Source: Chloroflexota bacterium | GTDB taxonomy: Bacteria > Chloroflexota > Anaerolineae > Aggregatilineales > J027 | Length of the DNA stretch: 64,000 bases | Reading direction: 5' to 3' | NCBI GenBank assembly: GCA_016234595.1 | Contig: JACRBG010000034.1 | Span: 32,017 to 96,016 of the forward strand | In this document: one piece after another, positions 17,966 to 26,986 of the stretch | How the letters are laid out: every line of letters starts with the position of its first letter | Position numbering within the stretch: position 1 is the first letter of the stretch | Program-made: the position numbers and the translations under genes | The notes under the pieces: model-generated | Told to the model about the DNA's origin: nothing | Seen by the model: only the letters and a program-made list of their open reading frames with translations | Database searches by the model: none

Positions 17966-20095
17966 ATGTCGAACAAAAACACAACCCTTTCTCATCTCAT
18001 CAGTTTGATTATTTTTGTCTATCTCTGCGTCGTCGGTTTGGTCATTCTCAAAGACTATCACCGCGAAGCTGATTTTCTGATTGACCAATTAGGTCGCAAT
18101 CTCAATGATGGACGCGGCTTGGTCTATACTCCCAGCGACAAGACCCTGCTGACGGTCAGCCCCTTACCTGTTTTGATTGACGCCATACTACCATTTGAAG
18201 GCACAAGTCTGGCGGTAGTCTCGGTCTTTGCTTATGCCATTGCTGGAGGCAGCCTATTTCGATTGATGCACCGCTGGGGATTTAGCATCCCTGAAAGCTT
18301 TTTTTGCCTCATTTTGTGGCTACTCTCATGGATCGTTTGGGCAGGGGTTCGTTCCTCGGCTGGCTTGACAGCAATGTTTATCTTAGGCGGATTAGAACTT
18401 GCTACCTATTCACGGTGGCGATTAGCAGGGGTGGTGGCAGGCCTAGCAGTTTTGGCGCAACCAACAGGTATCATTGGCGCGGTTTTGATTGGCATCTTTG
18501 CCCTGATACAAGAGAATAGCAGAAGTTTTTGGCGACTTGTTTGGCTCCCCGGTGCGATTTGGGCCGGTGTCGCTATTGTGATTTATGGGTTTGATGGGTT
18601 AGCCGGACTGGTGCTGGATTTATATCCCTCAGTAGATTTGGCGTGGCAGGTCATTTTATGGTTGGGGCTACTGATGGCAGGTGGTCTCACGATTTCGCGC
18701 TTCCCATGGTCGGATGAAGCTCGCCCCATGCTGATTTTAGTAGTATGGGCCGTAGGGGATGTTCTGGCTCACCTCATCTTCTCAAACCATGCTATTGAGA
18801 GCACCTCATTGGGATTGGGTGTCGCTTTGATTTTAACCGGCCTGAGCCGATGGCCCTTTCTAAAAAATCTCCAAATACCTATGCTGGCTGGAACGACTGT
18901 CTTCATGGGGCTAATTCTGATCATTGCAACGCCCCAAACAAGCAAATCGGTGCAAGATGACCAGCGCCTTGCCGGATATTTGGGTGACGCCAAAGTCTAT
19001 GCCCATGATCGCAGTGATGCGCTGACGGTTGAGTTAGAGGGGGATGAAATTTACCGCTTGGATGGTCGGCGTTCCCCCTTCATTGATGGGTTTTTGCGGC
19101 GGGAAGATCGGGAATCACTGTTGATAGCTCTTGCGCCAGATGTGCTTTATTTCAATCATACGAATGGCCCGCTGGCGTCTATAGACCTACAAAGTCCGGG
19201 CTTGGTGGGGTTGAATTATACACAGCAACCCCTAGACGAAGCCGCCCCGACGCGAGATGGGGATGAATTATGGGTGCGGGATTCAGTAATTGGGAAATGG
19301 GGCGACACTCATGCGCTGGATATTGATTATAGTTCCGATGTGACATTGGTAGGCTATGCGTTGGATAACACCCGACTGCACCCCGGCGAAACTCTCCGAT
19401 TGCGCTTGGATTGGCAGTTAGATCGCCCACCCACAACCCCAATGGGTGTCTATGTTAGTTTGTTGGACATCACAGGCAATCCGATAGTGTCTATCTTCCC
19501 ACGTTTTGAACCTGTGACATGGCAACCATTGGAAATCAGCACCTACCATGCCCTGTTGATTCCTGCCGATGCTCAAGCCGGTCTGCTCAATGTCTCGGTC
19601 ACACTGGATTACAAAGCCGCCACATTGAATCAGGCCCATATCGCGAGTGTCTTTTTACAAGATTCTGCCGTCCCCTCCCCTGCCACCCAAATCGGTACAC
19701 TCGGCCCAGCGATTTTGTATGCTGCCGATTTGTCAGCCAACGCGGGACAGATTAATGTAGATTTGATGTGGGGCACTCAAGGGGCGTTTGATGGGGATTA
19801 CCATATTTTCCTGCATTTTGTGCCGATGGGTGAAGCAGCTCCATTGCGACAAGCTGACGGCGCTCCGGTGGGTGGTCGTTATCCGACGCAATTCTGGCAG
19901 GTCGGGGATGTGATTGCTGAGACGCGGGTGCTTGCAATGGCAGATGTGCCAGCGGGTGAGTATGAGATTCGTGTCGGTTTCTATGACCCTAATACATTCG
20001 AGCGACTGCAAGGGCCATCGGGTGATCATATTGTGCTGGCGAATGTGACGATTGGAGACGATGGGCAAGTCACGGTTGCGCCGCCATTGCCATAA
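17966..20095 (+). CDS. polytopic membrane protein, glycosyltransferase-like with C-terminal beta-sandwich
   Basis: This 709-residue protein has about nine N-terminal membrane helices (residues 10-330) with an early acidic extracytoplasmic loop (YHREADFLIDQLGRN), as in GT-C mannosyl- or arabinosyltransferases of the PMT/ArnT type. The second half is soluble: a mixed domain (about 330-450) and two beta-rich segments containing LHPGETLRLRLDWQ and VDLMWGTQG, a pattern common after GT-C domains in Chloroflexota. The catalytic acidic pair is not securely identified, so function is inferred from architecture. The last 26 nt overlap the convergent SGNH gene on the other strand. Confidence 0.6.
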   Translation: MSNKNTTLSHLISLIIFVYLCVVGLVILKDYHREADFLIDQLGRNLNDGRGLVYTPSDKTLLTVSPLPVLIDAILPFEGTSLAVVSVFAYAIAGGSLFRLMHRWGFSIPESFFCLILWLLSWIVWAGVRSSAGLTAMFILGGLELATYSRWRLAGVVAGLAVLAQPTGIIGAVLIGIFALIQENSRSFWRLVWLPGAIWAGVAIVIYGFDGLAGLVLDLYPSVDLAWQVILWLGLLMAGGLTISRFPWSDEARPMLILVVWAVGDVLAHLIFSNHAIESTSLGLGVALILTGLSRWPFLKNLQIPMLAGTTVFMGLILIIATPQTSKSVQDDQRLAGYLGDAKVYAHDRSDALTVELEGDEIYRLDGRRSPFIDGFLRREDRESLLIALAPDVLYFNHTNGPLASIDLQSPGLVGLNYTQQPLDEAAPTRDGDELWVRDSVIGKWGDTHALDIDYSSDVTLVGYALDNTRLHPGETLRLRLDWQLDRPPTTPMGVYVSLLDITGNPIVSIFPRFEPVTWQPLEISTYHALLIPADAQAGLLNVSVTLDYKAATLNQAHIASVFLQDSAVPSPATQIGTLGPAILYAADLSANAGQINVDLMWGTQGAFDGDYHIFLHFVPMGEAAPLRQADGAPVGGRYPTQFWQVGDVIAETRVLAMADVPAGEYEIRVGFYDPNTFERLQGPSGDHIVLANVTIGDDGQVTVAPPLP

Positions 20096-21236
20096 TATGG
20101 GGCACAACCTTGTTGGCGACCTCACAGGTTGCAGCAGGGGTCAGATGCAAGCCCGTGTTGGTGAATTGGTCATTGGGCGCCGCATCCCACAGATCGGTGA
20201 AGTGCCAACTTTCGCGTTGGGCAATATTGGCGAGCAGCTCTCGATAACTATCATAGGCCCATTTGGGATAGTAGTCGTTGTAGCGGTTCTCGTTGTTAAA
20301 GCCGCTGGTACGGAAAATGGGTTCGTTGATAACCAATACAGGCAAATCATGATTTTGCGCGATGTCCATGCCCGCTAGCATCACATCAAACGATAATAAA
20401 TCCTCTGTCCACCCTCCCTCAATACGTGGCATTCCCAAGAGATCATCGCCGGGGAGCAGATTCTCGACCCGCTGTTCATGAAATTTGGGGTTGCGATGGT
20501 CATAACCCGTCGCCAGCCACGCCACCCCATAGACTTGATGGCGTAGCAAATCAGCTAATTCGCGGCGCTGTCCGATGATGCTGCGCTCCCATAGATTGGG
20601 ATCGTCGGGTAGACGACTTTCATCTAAGCCGAGGTGATACTTTTCAATCAATTCACGGGCGCGATCCGCATTATTCTGCACGACCTGATGCTTCAATTGG
20701 TCTTCGATGTAAAATCCAGCCAGTGTTAAAAACCAGACCACTAAATCAGGTTGATATTGCAGGGCCTCATCTAAAATCATGGTGTCCTTGAGGACGTTAG
20801 TCACAGGGTAGCCCAAATTGTAGACGACCAAGCGCCGACCATCCGGCATCCGATAGTTGCCGCGATTAATGCACGCGCTCAAGGTTTCATCTTCTTCCAA
20901 CAGCCAGCCCCACACCGAGGAATCGCCCAAGAAAAAGACCCGATATTCATCATCGGCTTTGTTCGCTTGGCTGAGTTTAATCGAGGCGAACATGCCCTCT
21001 AGCCGCTGAACGGAGATGTTGTAATCGCTGGCGGGGTTTTCAGAATAGGGCAGACGATCACGCCCCGGCAGCACCGAATTATAAAGGGTGGCGCGGCTCA
21101 GGAATGGCAGTGGATTGGTGACGGCATAACATAGATTGAGGGCGATAAATAGCAGCACGCCTTTAATTACGACATTCCGGACAAAACGGCGGTTATAAGG
21201 GGTTTGTGGCTTGGTCAGCCAATCCCATCCAGCCAT
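20070..21236 (-). CDS. SGNH-hydrolase-like membrane-anchored acyltransferase partner (DltD/AlgX-like role)
   Basis: This 388-residue protein has one N-terminal membrane helix (about 25-45) and an extracytoplasmic SGNH-type domain. Block I is FLGDSSVWGW with candidate nucleophile Ser106, and the C-terminal block reads NTGLHLTPAA with His364. The Asp normally three residues before this His is Thr361, so the acid may come from elsewhere or activity may be changed. Its start abuts the stop of the upstream MBOAT gene. In Dlt, AlgIJX and PatAB systems an SGNH partner moves the acyl group from the membrane relay to the final polymer; the same role is inferred here. Confidence 0.75.
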   Translation of the reverse strand: MAGWDWLTKPQTPYNRRFVRNVVIKGVLLFIALNLCYAVTNPLPFLSRATLYNSVLPGRDRLPYSENPASDYNISVQRLEGMFASIKLSQANKADDEYRVFFLGDSSVWGWLLEEDETLSACINRGNYRMPDGRRLVVYNLGYPVTNVLKDTMILDEALQYQPDLVVWFLTLAGFYIEDQLKHQVVQNNADRARELIEKYHLGLDESRLPDDPNLWERSIIGQRRELADLLRHQVYGVAWLATGYDHRNPKFHEQRVENLLPGDDLLGMPRIEGGWTEDLLSFDVMLAGMDIAQNHDLPVLVINEPIFRTSGFNNENRYNDYYPKWAYDSYRELLANIAQRESWHFTDLWDAAPNDQFTNTGLHLTPAATCEVANKVVPHIMAMAAQP

Positions 21237-22670
21237 TTAACGACCTCCTACCAAACGAGCCAGCATCGCTAAACTGTCGGCAGGAGTGGGTAGGGCAAAA
21301 AAGACCCAACCCAACGCGACATAATGAAACGTGGTTAGCCAGCTAATGCCAAAAATAAAGCGACGACGCCAGCGGTGTTGGCTGATGTTTTGATACCAGA
21401 CGCGGGTATTATCCAAAATCAATTTGTGGATGAATAGGCCTACCCCATGCCACAGCCCCCATAACACAAAATTGACGGTTATCCCGTGCCATAAACCAAT
21501 CAACACCATCGTACTGATTTGGGCGATCATGACCATCAACCACTGCGGCATCTTGACGCCACTTCGTAGCATGACCCGACTGATGGGTGTGAAGTAATAC
21601 AGCCGAAACCATGTACTGAGGGTAATGTGCCAACGCTGCCAAAACTGCTGCAAATTGGCTTGGGCATAGGGGCGATCAAAATTTTCAGGCAGGGTGATGC
21701 CATACAAACGACCAATCCCGATGGCGACATCCGAATAGCCACTGAAATCGAAAAAGATACGGAAGGCGTAGACATAGAGTAGTAGCCACGCGCCCAAGGT
21801 ATCACCTGTGCGGTTGACCAGTGTTGGATTTAGAGCGACGAGGGCTAGACTGTCAGCAATCACGAATTTTTTAAACGCCCCAACCGCAATACGCATCGTG
21901 CCTTCCATCAATCGCGCAGAATCCAAGGGCTTGGTCTGATTAAGTTCAGGGATAAAACGCTGCACGCGGTCAATCGGGCCAGCCGTCATGGCGGGGAAAA
22001 AAATGATATAGGTCAGGAAGTTATGTAGCGCCATCCCATCTTTGGGTAGGCGTCCGGCGCGAAAATCGAACAATACGCCGATTAAGCGGAAGGCAATATA
22101 TGAGAACCCCAGCCATGCCAGCGGGGTGATACCCGTTGGGTGTAGGGCTTCGTCGCGGTCAAGAGCAAGGCTGAAAAAACGGGCGCTGGCGGGTATTTTG
22201 AGGATGCCCAGTATCATAATCAGCCCGATGATTAACGACAGACTGAGGCGCTTATAAATTTCGTTGGAGACATTGGAAGTTGGCAGCATATGCGGCAAAT
22301 TTATGACCCCGACTGTTGCCACTGCCACGCCGAAAATGGGCATCATTAAATTGGATGGTTGGTTAAAAATGGCAAATATTAAACCTGCCAGCAGCATACC
22401 GCCACCAATAATCAGCAAGGTTTGGGTATCGGCACGGCGCTTGGGCATGGTTTCGGAAGGTGGCTGTACGACCCACCACACCATGATGCTAAGGCCGAGC
22501 GTTCCGATTAGCACCATAAAATCGAGGTGACTTAGGACATCATCGGCAAGCAGCCACGCCAACGCCAAAATACTGGCGAATAGAATGCTTTGGGGTCGCC
22601 AGCGTGTTGGGATAAGCCACATGAACGGCAGGGACGCCAGCGCAAAAACGAGAATGTGGATGAGGGTCAT
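21237..22670 (-). CDS. MBOAT family O-acyltransferase (DltB/AlgI-like)
   Basis: This 477-residue membrane protein has ten or more hydrophobic segments and MBOAT family signatures: FFPAMTAGPIDRVQRF near the middle, FFDFSGYSDVAIGIGRLYGI, and the catalytic-region histidines His395 and His408 in GLWHG repeats. DltB, AlgI and PatA transfer acyl groups across the membrane for export to cell-surface polymers. It lies 4 nt after a DltX-like microprotein gene and directly before an SGNH protein. The length is closer to AlgI/PatA than to DltB, so the acyl group may be D-alanine, acetate or a fatty acid; the neighbouring FAAL-like ligase favours a carried acyl chain. Confidence 0.88.
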   Translation of the reverse strand: MTLIHILVFALASLPFMWLIPTRWRPQSILFASILALAWLLADDVLSHLDFMVLIGTLGLSIMVWWVVQPPSETMPKRRADTQTLLIIGGGMLLAGLIFAIFNQPSNLMMPIFGVAVATVGVINLPHMLPTSNVSNEIYKRLSLSLIIGLIMILGILKIPASARFFSLALDRDEALHPTGITPLAWLGFSYIAFRLIGVLFDFRAGRLPKDGMALHNFLTYIIFFPAMTAGPIDRVQRFIPELNQTKPLDSARLMEGTMRIAVGAFKKFVIADSLALVALNPTLVNRTGDTLGAWLLLYVYAFRIFFDFSGYSDVAIGIGRLYGITLPENFDRPYAQANLQQFWQRWHITLSTWFRLYYFTPISRVMLRSGVKMPQWLMVMIAQISTMVLIGLWHGITVNFVLWGLWHGVGLFIHKLILDNTRVWYQNISQHRWRRRFIFGISWLTTFHYVALGWVFFALPTPADSLAMLARLVGGR

Positions 22671-22674
22671 TTAT

Positions 22675-22815
22675 TTAGAAGCCCTGATAAATCCATTGGG
22701 GCGCAGTATCCGCCGTCACAATAATGAGCAAGATGATGATGAGGCACAACATCACGGCAAAGACATTTTCCCGCGAGAAGATGAGGCGCATGATTTTTTG
22801 AAGCAGTCTACGCAC
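22675..22815 (-). CDS. DltX-like single-helix microprotein (46 aa)
   Basis: This 46-residue protein starts at a GTG (22815) with AAGGA 8 nt upstream, and its stop lies 4 nt before the MBOAT start. It has a basic N-terminus (RRLLQKIMRLIF), one hydrophobic helix (about 18-34) and ends exactly in WIYQGF. DltX proteins are about 50 residues, single-pass, encoded beside dltB, and end in a conserved F-x-Y-x-x-F tail (FIYNEF in Bacillus-type proteins) whose tyrosine is reported to carry D-alanine between DltB and DltD. Size, topology, position and C-terminal Tyr-x-x-Phe agree. The identification is by motif and context, not by search. Confidence 0.7.
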   Translation of the reverse strand: MRRLLQKIMRLIFSRENVFAVMLCLIIILLIIVTADTAPQWIYQGF

Positions 22816-22935
22816 AGCATTTTTCCTTTTCAATCGAAGGGCACATTTTACAGGCGGGGGGACGGCTTGCCAACGGGCGATTGTCGGACGGGGAAGGCAC
22901 GCACGGTAGCAGGTCGTTTTCTGGCAGAGAAATCC

Positions 22936-22944
22936 TGTTATAAT
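22936..22944 (+). promoter_or_regulatory. extended -10 promoter of the carrier protein gene
   Basis: TGT followed by TATAAT (22939-22944) forms an extended -10 element 33 nt before the carrier-protein ATG. The -35 region is poor (GTTTTC), which an extended -10 can tolerate. It lies in the 162-nt divergent space with the DltX-like gene. Confidence 0.6.
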
Positions 22945-22977
22945 GGCAAGGTCATTTTCCCAAAATCTGGAGCAAAC

Positions 22978-23217
22978 ATGGATATTCGACAAGAACTCAA
23001 GACGTTTATCACCAAAGAAATTATGCGGAATCCCAAGTACCCGCTGAAAGATGTTGAACCGCTGATTTCCGGCGGCCTGATTGACTCATTTTCACTGGTT
23101 GAGGTGCAGTTGTTTATCGAGAAAAAATTTGGGGTGTGGATTGATGATATGGAAATGACCGTCGAAACCTGCAATACCGTTGATGATATTGCCAAACTCA
23201 TTGAAGCCCGCCAATAA
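22978..23217 (+). CDS. acyl carrier protein (DltC-like)
   Basis: This 79-residue carrier protein carries the phosphopantetheine site Ser37 in GLIDSFSLVE, a variant of the usual DSL motif seen in DltC and stand-alone carrier proteins. Helical content and length fit the family. It is divergent from the DltX-MBOAT-SGNH genes and immediately upstream of an acyl-AMP ligase that probably loads it, so it would deliver the acyl group to the MBOAT protein on the cytoplasmic face. GGAGC lies 4 nt before the ATG. The start is assigned from this signal and the family length, not from the longer open frame upstream. Confidence 0.9.
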   Translation: MDIRQELKTFITKEIMRNPKYPLKDVEPLISGGLIDSFSLVEVQLFIEKKFGVWIDDMEMTVETCNTVDDIAKLIEARQ

Positions 23218-23253
23218 CCACAATCCACTAAAAAATCACAACTTTGGAGCCTT

Positions 23254-24993
23254 ATGACCGCACCAAGCACCACCCACGTCCCTATTCGCATTGACCATCC
23301 ACTGCCCGAAACGCTGAATGCCCAAATCCGATATCTGCTGGACACACAACCAGAAGCTACTGCGCTCTATTTTGTGACCCCCGACGGCAAAGGGGAACAA
23401 ACAATTTCGACCCGCGCGTTTTTTGAACATGCGGCGGAAGTTGCCCGCGCGCTGAGACAAAATGGCATTCAGGCTGGCGATTTGGTGGTGCTGGTGCTGG
23501 AACACAGCCTTGATGTGCTGTACAGCTTTTGGGGGGCGATTTTGCTGGGGGCTGTGCCGAGCATCTTCCCATTTTTGACGGAAAAACTCGACCCGGATCG
23601 CTATTTTGAGAGCTTACATGCGTTGGTTGAGCGTTCAGGAGTGCGGCTGATTATCACCTATCCGGCCCTGTATGATCGCTTAAATACAGTGCTGGCGGAT
23701 GTGGCGGGGATGTTGCCCATATTGGGGACAGATAGACTGACGACAGGTGGCAATCCCACTGAGTTTTGGGACTATGCCCCGACGGCTGAATCTACCGCGT
23801 TTTTGCAGCATTCATCAGGCAGTACGGGTTTACAAAAAGGCGTCATGCTGTCGCATCGGGCGGTATTGAATCAATTGGCGGGGTACAGCACGGCAATTCG
23901 GTTGCAGGCCAATGATGTGATTTGCAGTTGGCTACCGCTGTATCATGATATGGGATTGATTGCGGGGTTCATCATGCCATTGATGCAGGGGATTCCGCTG
24001 GTGCTGATGTCGCCGTTTCATTGGGTACGTGCGCCGCATATCCTGCTGCACGCCATTCAGAAATATCGAGGGACGCTGTGCTGGTTACCCAATTTTGCCT
24101 ATAACCTGTTGGCGACCCGTGTCCGCGATGTGCAACTGGAAAATCTTGATCTGAGTAGTATGCGGGCGTTTATCAATTGTTCGGAACCCGTGCGGGCTGA
24201 CAGCCATCAGATTTTCCAAGAAAAATATACCCCGTATGGATTAACATCCAATGCTCTGACCGTCTCGTATGCGATGGCAGAAAATACATTTGCTGTGACC
24301 CAAAGCGGCATGGATGGCCCGCAAAAGTATGACCGGATTCGGCGTCTGCCGTTTCAGGAACAGAATCGGGCTATGCCTGCCGCTGGGGATGACGAATGGG
24401 CGTTGGTGGTGGTGTCATGTGGCAAGCCGATTCCTAATTGCGAGGTGCGGGTGGTGGATGGCGACAAAAAGCCCTTGCCAGAGCGCCAGATTGGGGAAAT
24501 TGCGCTGCGGAGTAATTCGATGCTGACCGGATATTATCATCAGGCCGAAATTTCGGCACAGGCCTTGTATGAGGGGTGGTATCTGACGGGCGACCTCGGC
24601 TATATGGTGGAAGGCGAGTTGTATGTCACGGGGCGCAAGAAAGATTTGATAATCGTCGGCGGCAAAAACATCTATCCCCAAGATATTGAGGCCATCGTCA
24701 GCCAGATTGACGGGGTCAAAGATGGGCGCACGGTGGCCTTTGGGGTGTTTAATGAAAAACTTGGCACAGAAGATATTGCGGTGATTGCCGAAATCACGCA
24801 GGACGATGAGGAGACACAGGGGCGGATTCAGCGCGAGGCCCGCCAGCGGATTGTGCAGGCGACGGATGTAAATGCGCGGTTTGTGCATCTGGTTGGCCCG
24901 AAATGGCTGATTAAGACCAGTAGCGGCAAGATTGCGCGGAATGCTAATCGGGAGAAGTTTTTACAGGAGATGGCGGCAGAGGGGTTATTGTAA
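23254..24993 (+). CDS. acyl-AMP ligase (FAAL-like, ANL superfamily)
   Basis: This 579-residue adenylate-forming enzyme shows the P-loop QHSSGSTGLQKGVMLSH, the FAAL-type segment SWLPLYHDMGLIAGF, the acidic TGDLGY motif, the hinge GRKKDLIIVGGKN and the C-terminal catalytic Lys in KTSSGKIARN. FAALs activate a carboxylic acid as acyl-AMP and load it on a carrier protein rather than CoA. It follows the DltC-like gene by 36 nt on the same strand. DltA would normally be shorter and differ in the P-loop region, so the substrate is more likely a fatty or other acyl group than D-alanine, but this is not proved. Confidence 0.85.
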   Translation: MTAPSTTHVPIRIDHPLPETLNAQIRYLLDTQPEATALYFVTPDGKGEQTISTRAFFEHAAEVARALRQNGIQAGDLVVLVLEHSLDVLYSFWGAILLGAVPSIFPFLTEKLDPDRYFESLHALVERSGVRLIITYPALYDRLNTVLADVAGMLPILGTDRLTTGGNPTEFWDYAPTAESTAFLQHSSGSTGLQKGVMLSHRAVLNQLAGYSTAIRLQANDVICSWLPLYHDMGLIAGFIMPLMQGIPLVLMSPFHWVRAPHILLHAIQKYRGTLCWLPNFAYNLLATRVRDVQLENLDLSSMRAFINCSEPVRADSHQIFQEKYTPYGLTSNALTVSYAMAENTFAVTQSGMDGPQKYDRIRRLPFQEQNRAMPAAGDDEWALVVVSCGKPIPNCEVRVVDGDKKPLPERQIGEIALRSNSMLTGYYHQAEISAQALYEGWYLTGDLGYMVEGELYVTGRKKDLIIVGGKNIYPQDIEAIVSQIDGVKDGRTVAFGVFNEKLGTEDIAVIAEITQDDEETQGRIQREARQRIVQATDVNARFVHLVGPKWLIKTSSGKIARNANREKFLQEMAAEGLL

Positions 24994-25136
24994 CGTTGCA
25001 ACAGGACACGGGGATAAATCCGCCGCGCTGAAGCTAGCTAAAATGCAGCAGCTTGAGACAGAGACTATATGTTTAGGTATGGGCATGGAAGATAAAAATT
25101 GGGTTGATAGGGCCAACAACAACCCTGTTGCTGGTG

Positions 25137-25316
25137 ACATCAGCAACTTGGTTAGACACCTCTACGGAGGGCTAAATATTCGTTAGAGTGTTGTTATTTC
25201 CAGCCTGATCGTCCGACATGGGCGTATGGGAAAACAAAAAAACGTCATGCTCATGGAGCTTGACGCCGGGTGGAAGTATTAAGATGGCTCTTGCGGAAGC
25301 GACGGGATTCGAACCC
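25137..25316. repeat. long direct repeat, copy A (includes 3' end of tRNA-Asp)
   Basis: About 180 nt is repeated in the same orientation at 34995-35174 with about 15 differences and one 1-nt gap. It spans the last ~22 nt of tRNA-Asp, its terminator and about 95 nt beyond. The two copies bound the accessory island. The rest of the interval 24994-25136 shows no convincing gene. Confidence 0.9.
25231..25265 (-). terminator. terminator of tRNA-Asp
   Basis: On minus, CGTCA/TGACG and an inner CTC/GAG stem (25243-25265) are followed by TTTTTTTG then TTTT. It lies about 29 nt after the tRNA 3' end. A near-identical copy occurs at 35088-35122. Confidence 0.8.
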
Positions 25317-25366
25317 GCGGTCTCTGCCTTGACAGGGCAGCATGTTAACCGCTACACCACGCCTCC
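25294..25366 (-). tRNA. tRNA-Asp (anticodon GTC)
   Basis: The 73-nt sequence folds as a cloverleaf: acceptor GGAGGCG with CGCTTCC (one G-T pair), anticodon stem CTGCC/GGCAG around loop CTGTCAA giving GTC, and a T-loop GTTCGAATC. CCA is not encoded. Its 3' end and downstream terminator are duplicated at 35088-35174. Confidence 0.95.
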
Positions 25367-25450
25367 TTATTTGTTAAAGCGAATATGAGTATAGCAATAG
25401 CCAGTTCCAATGTCAATACAATTTTTTAGGATTGGGCCATCCCAACTTTG

Positions 25451-26807
25451 CTAATGAAAAAAGAGGCGAATTGCGGAAGCGACGGGTATTGGTTGGGATT
25501 CAGGCATCCTATTTACCTCTACACCCACGTCAAAACTTATTGTATCAATTTTTGACTCAGTAACCATCTGACTTCTTTCAAAAGATTCTTGGGAATAGAA
25601 AAAGTGGCCTTCTCCATCTGGGCCACTGGTTGGATCGTCAGGATCAGGGCGTTCAGGCAATTGAGAAACGTCCATCAGCACTTTCAAAAATAACTTTGGC
25701 TCTATCGCTACAACAGGTCCGCGTTCACCACTATCGAGGTATACCGTTGTGAGCAGCGCATGAAAAATGTCCTCAAGCTCGTTGGGTGTGGCTTGTTCAA
25801 GTAATTGACCCATATTTTCCAGCATCAAGGCTGCCGATTCGAGATCTGGGTTTTCCACAGGCCGGATACCTGCTAACTTGACTGTGAGGTCAGTCCGTGT
25901 TGTAGGTACTCCGCTTCCCCCATATCTCCCATCAAGTAGAGTTTCTTCGAGCGTTCCAATTGATTTTCAAGTCGTTGGCGTTTGACTTCGAGGGCATTTT
26001 TTCTTCTGAAGTGAGTCCTTGAGAGAGAATCCGCTCACGCCACTCCTGTGGCAGGTGAATCCCAGATAAATATTGAATCACGGCTTGTTCCGCTTTCTCC
26101 GCTTGAACTTGGAGTTGTGTACAGGTGTGGTTGGAGCGTCGCGGATCGCGGTAGTAGCGCCGATTCTGACTATTCGGCTGACCACGCATGGTTTTTTGAC
26201 ATCGCGCGCAGATTACTAAACCTGAAAATGGATAAACACGCATGGTTGATTTGGCGCGGACTGTCTGTCCACGAAGTTGAGCGCGAATCGCTTGATACTG
26301 CTCGAATAGGCTTTCTGGAATAAGGCCCGGGTGGCGCCCTTCAATCCACTCTCCTTGATACTGCACTTTGCCAAGATAGAAGGGGGTTTTTAAGCATGGG
26401 TCGCACGGTATCGCCTTCGAATAATCGTTCTCCCTAACTCCCAGTGGTACGATAGCCTGCATCGTTCAGTGCAATCGCAATGCCATTATCGGAAATATTG
26501 CCCTGTGTATAGAGGCTAAATGCTAGGTATACACCTTCGGCGTTTTTGGGATGAGGCACAGCATCCGCGTCCGTTCGATCTGAACCACGATGACATCAAA
26601 GCGTCGGAGTTCAGCGTCGCGTATCATGCGTTGGAAAACAGGTCGTAGATCGGTTTTTAATGAACGTCCCGGTTCCAAATAATCAGGTTCCATGTATTGC
26701 CAGCCCCGCCGTTTGAGCAGACTGACACACTCATCTTTTTGGGCATCTAAGCTCCGGCCTTCCGTCGGCTCTTCGGTCGAAACTCGTGTGTAAATCGCGG
26801 CGCGCAT
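25451..26807 (-). pseudogene. large serine recombinase, multiply frameshifted
   Basis: Three consecutive minus-strand frames together form one large serine recombinase. The N-terminal catalytic domain (26523-26807) begins MRAAIYTRVSTEEPTEGRSL with the conserved Ser of the resolvase fold. The middle (25932-26462) holds the recombinase domain with NPFYxGxV-like TPFYLGKVQYQGEW and zinc-ribbon cysteines (CARC). The C-terminal part (25451-25858) reads LEQATPNELEDIF and VVAIEPKLFLKVL, as in intact relatives. At least one stop and several frameshifts separate them, so the enzyme is inactive. It is the likely former integrase of the island and is preceded by two small decayed ORFs. Confidence 0.85.
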
Positions 26808-26986
26808 TAACCTTCCTTCCCATATGCCAAATCTTCAGATAGATAAACTGGTTCATTATCCCCTGTAGAGGTACTCTGCCCAAACAGGCGGGCAATCATG
26901 CGGGTGAGCACCTCCAGAAATGGTAAGGCCTCGCTGAGGAGTTACAAATCATCTGCTTGGGTTGGCGGAGTTGTTTGCTCGCTCAT
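26807..26986 (-). pseudogene. small ORF upstream of recombinase, internal stop
   Basis: A 60-codon frame starting ATGAGCGAGCAA at 26986 is broken by one in-frame TAA after 14 codons, then continues (LLSEALPFLEVL...) to end in TAATG, which overlaps the recombinase start. The intact ancestor would encode a ~58-residue protein translationally coupled to the recombinase. Its function is unknown. Confidence 0.6.

Noticed and set aside
24932..25186. 84-residue plus-strand ORF at the end of the acyl-AMP ligase gene
   Set aside because: It overlaps the ligase end in another frame and continues into repeat copy A; no protein-like pattern.
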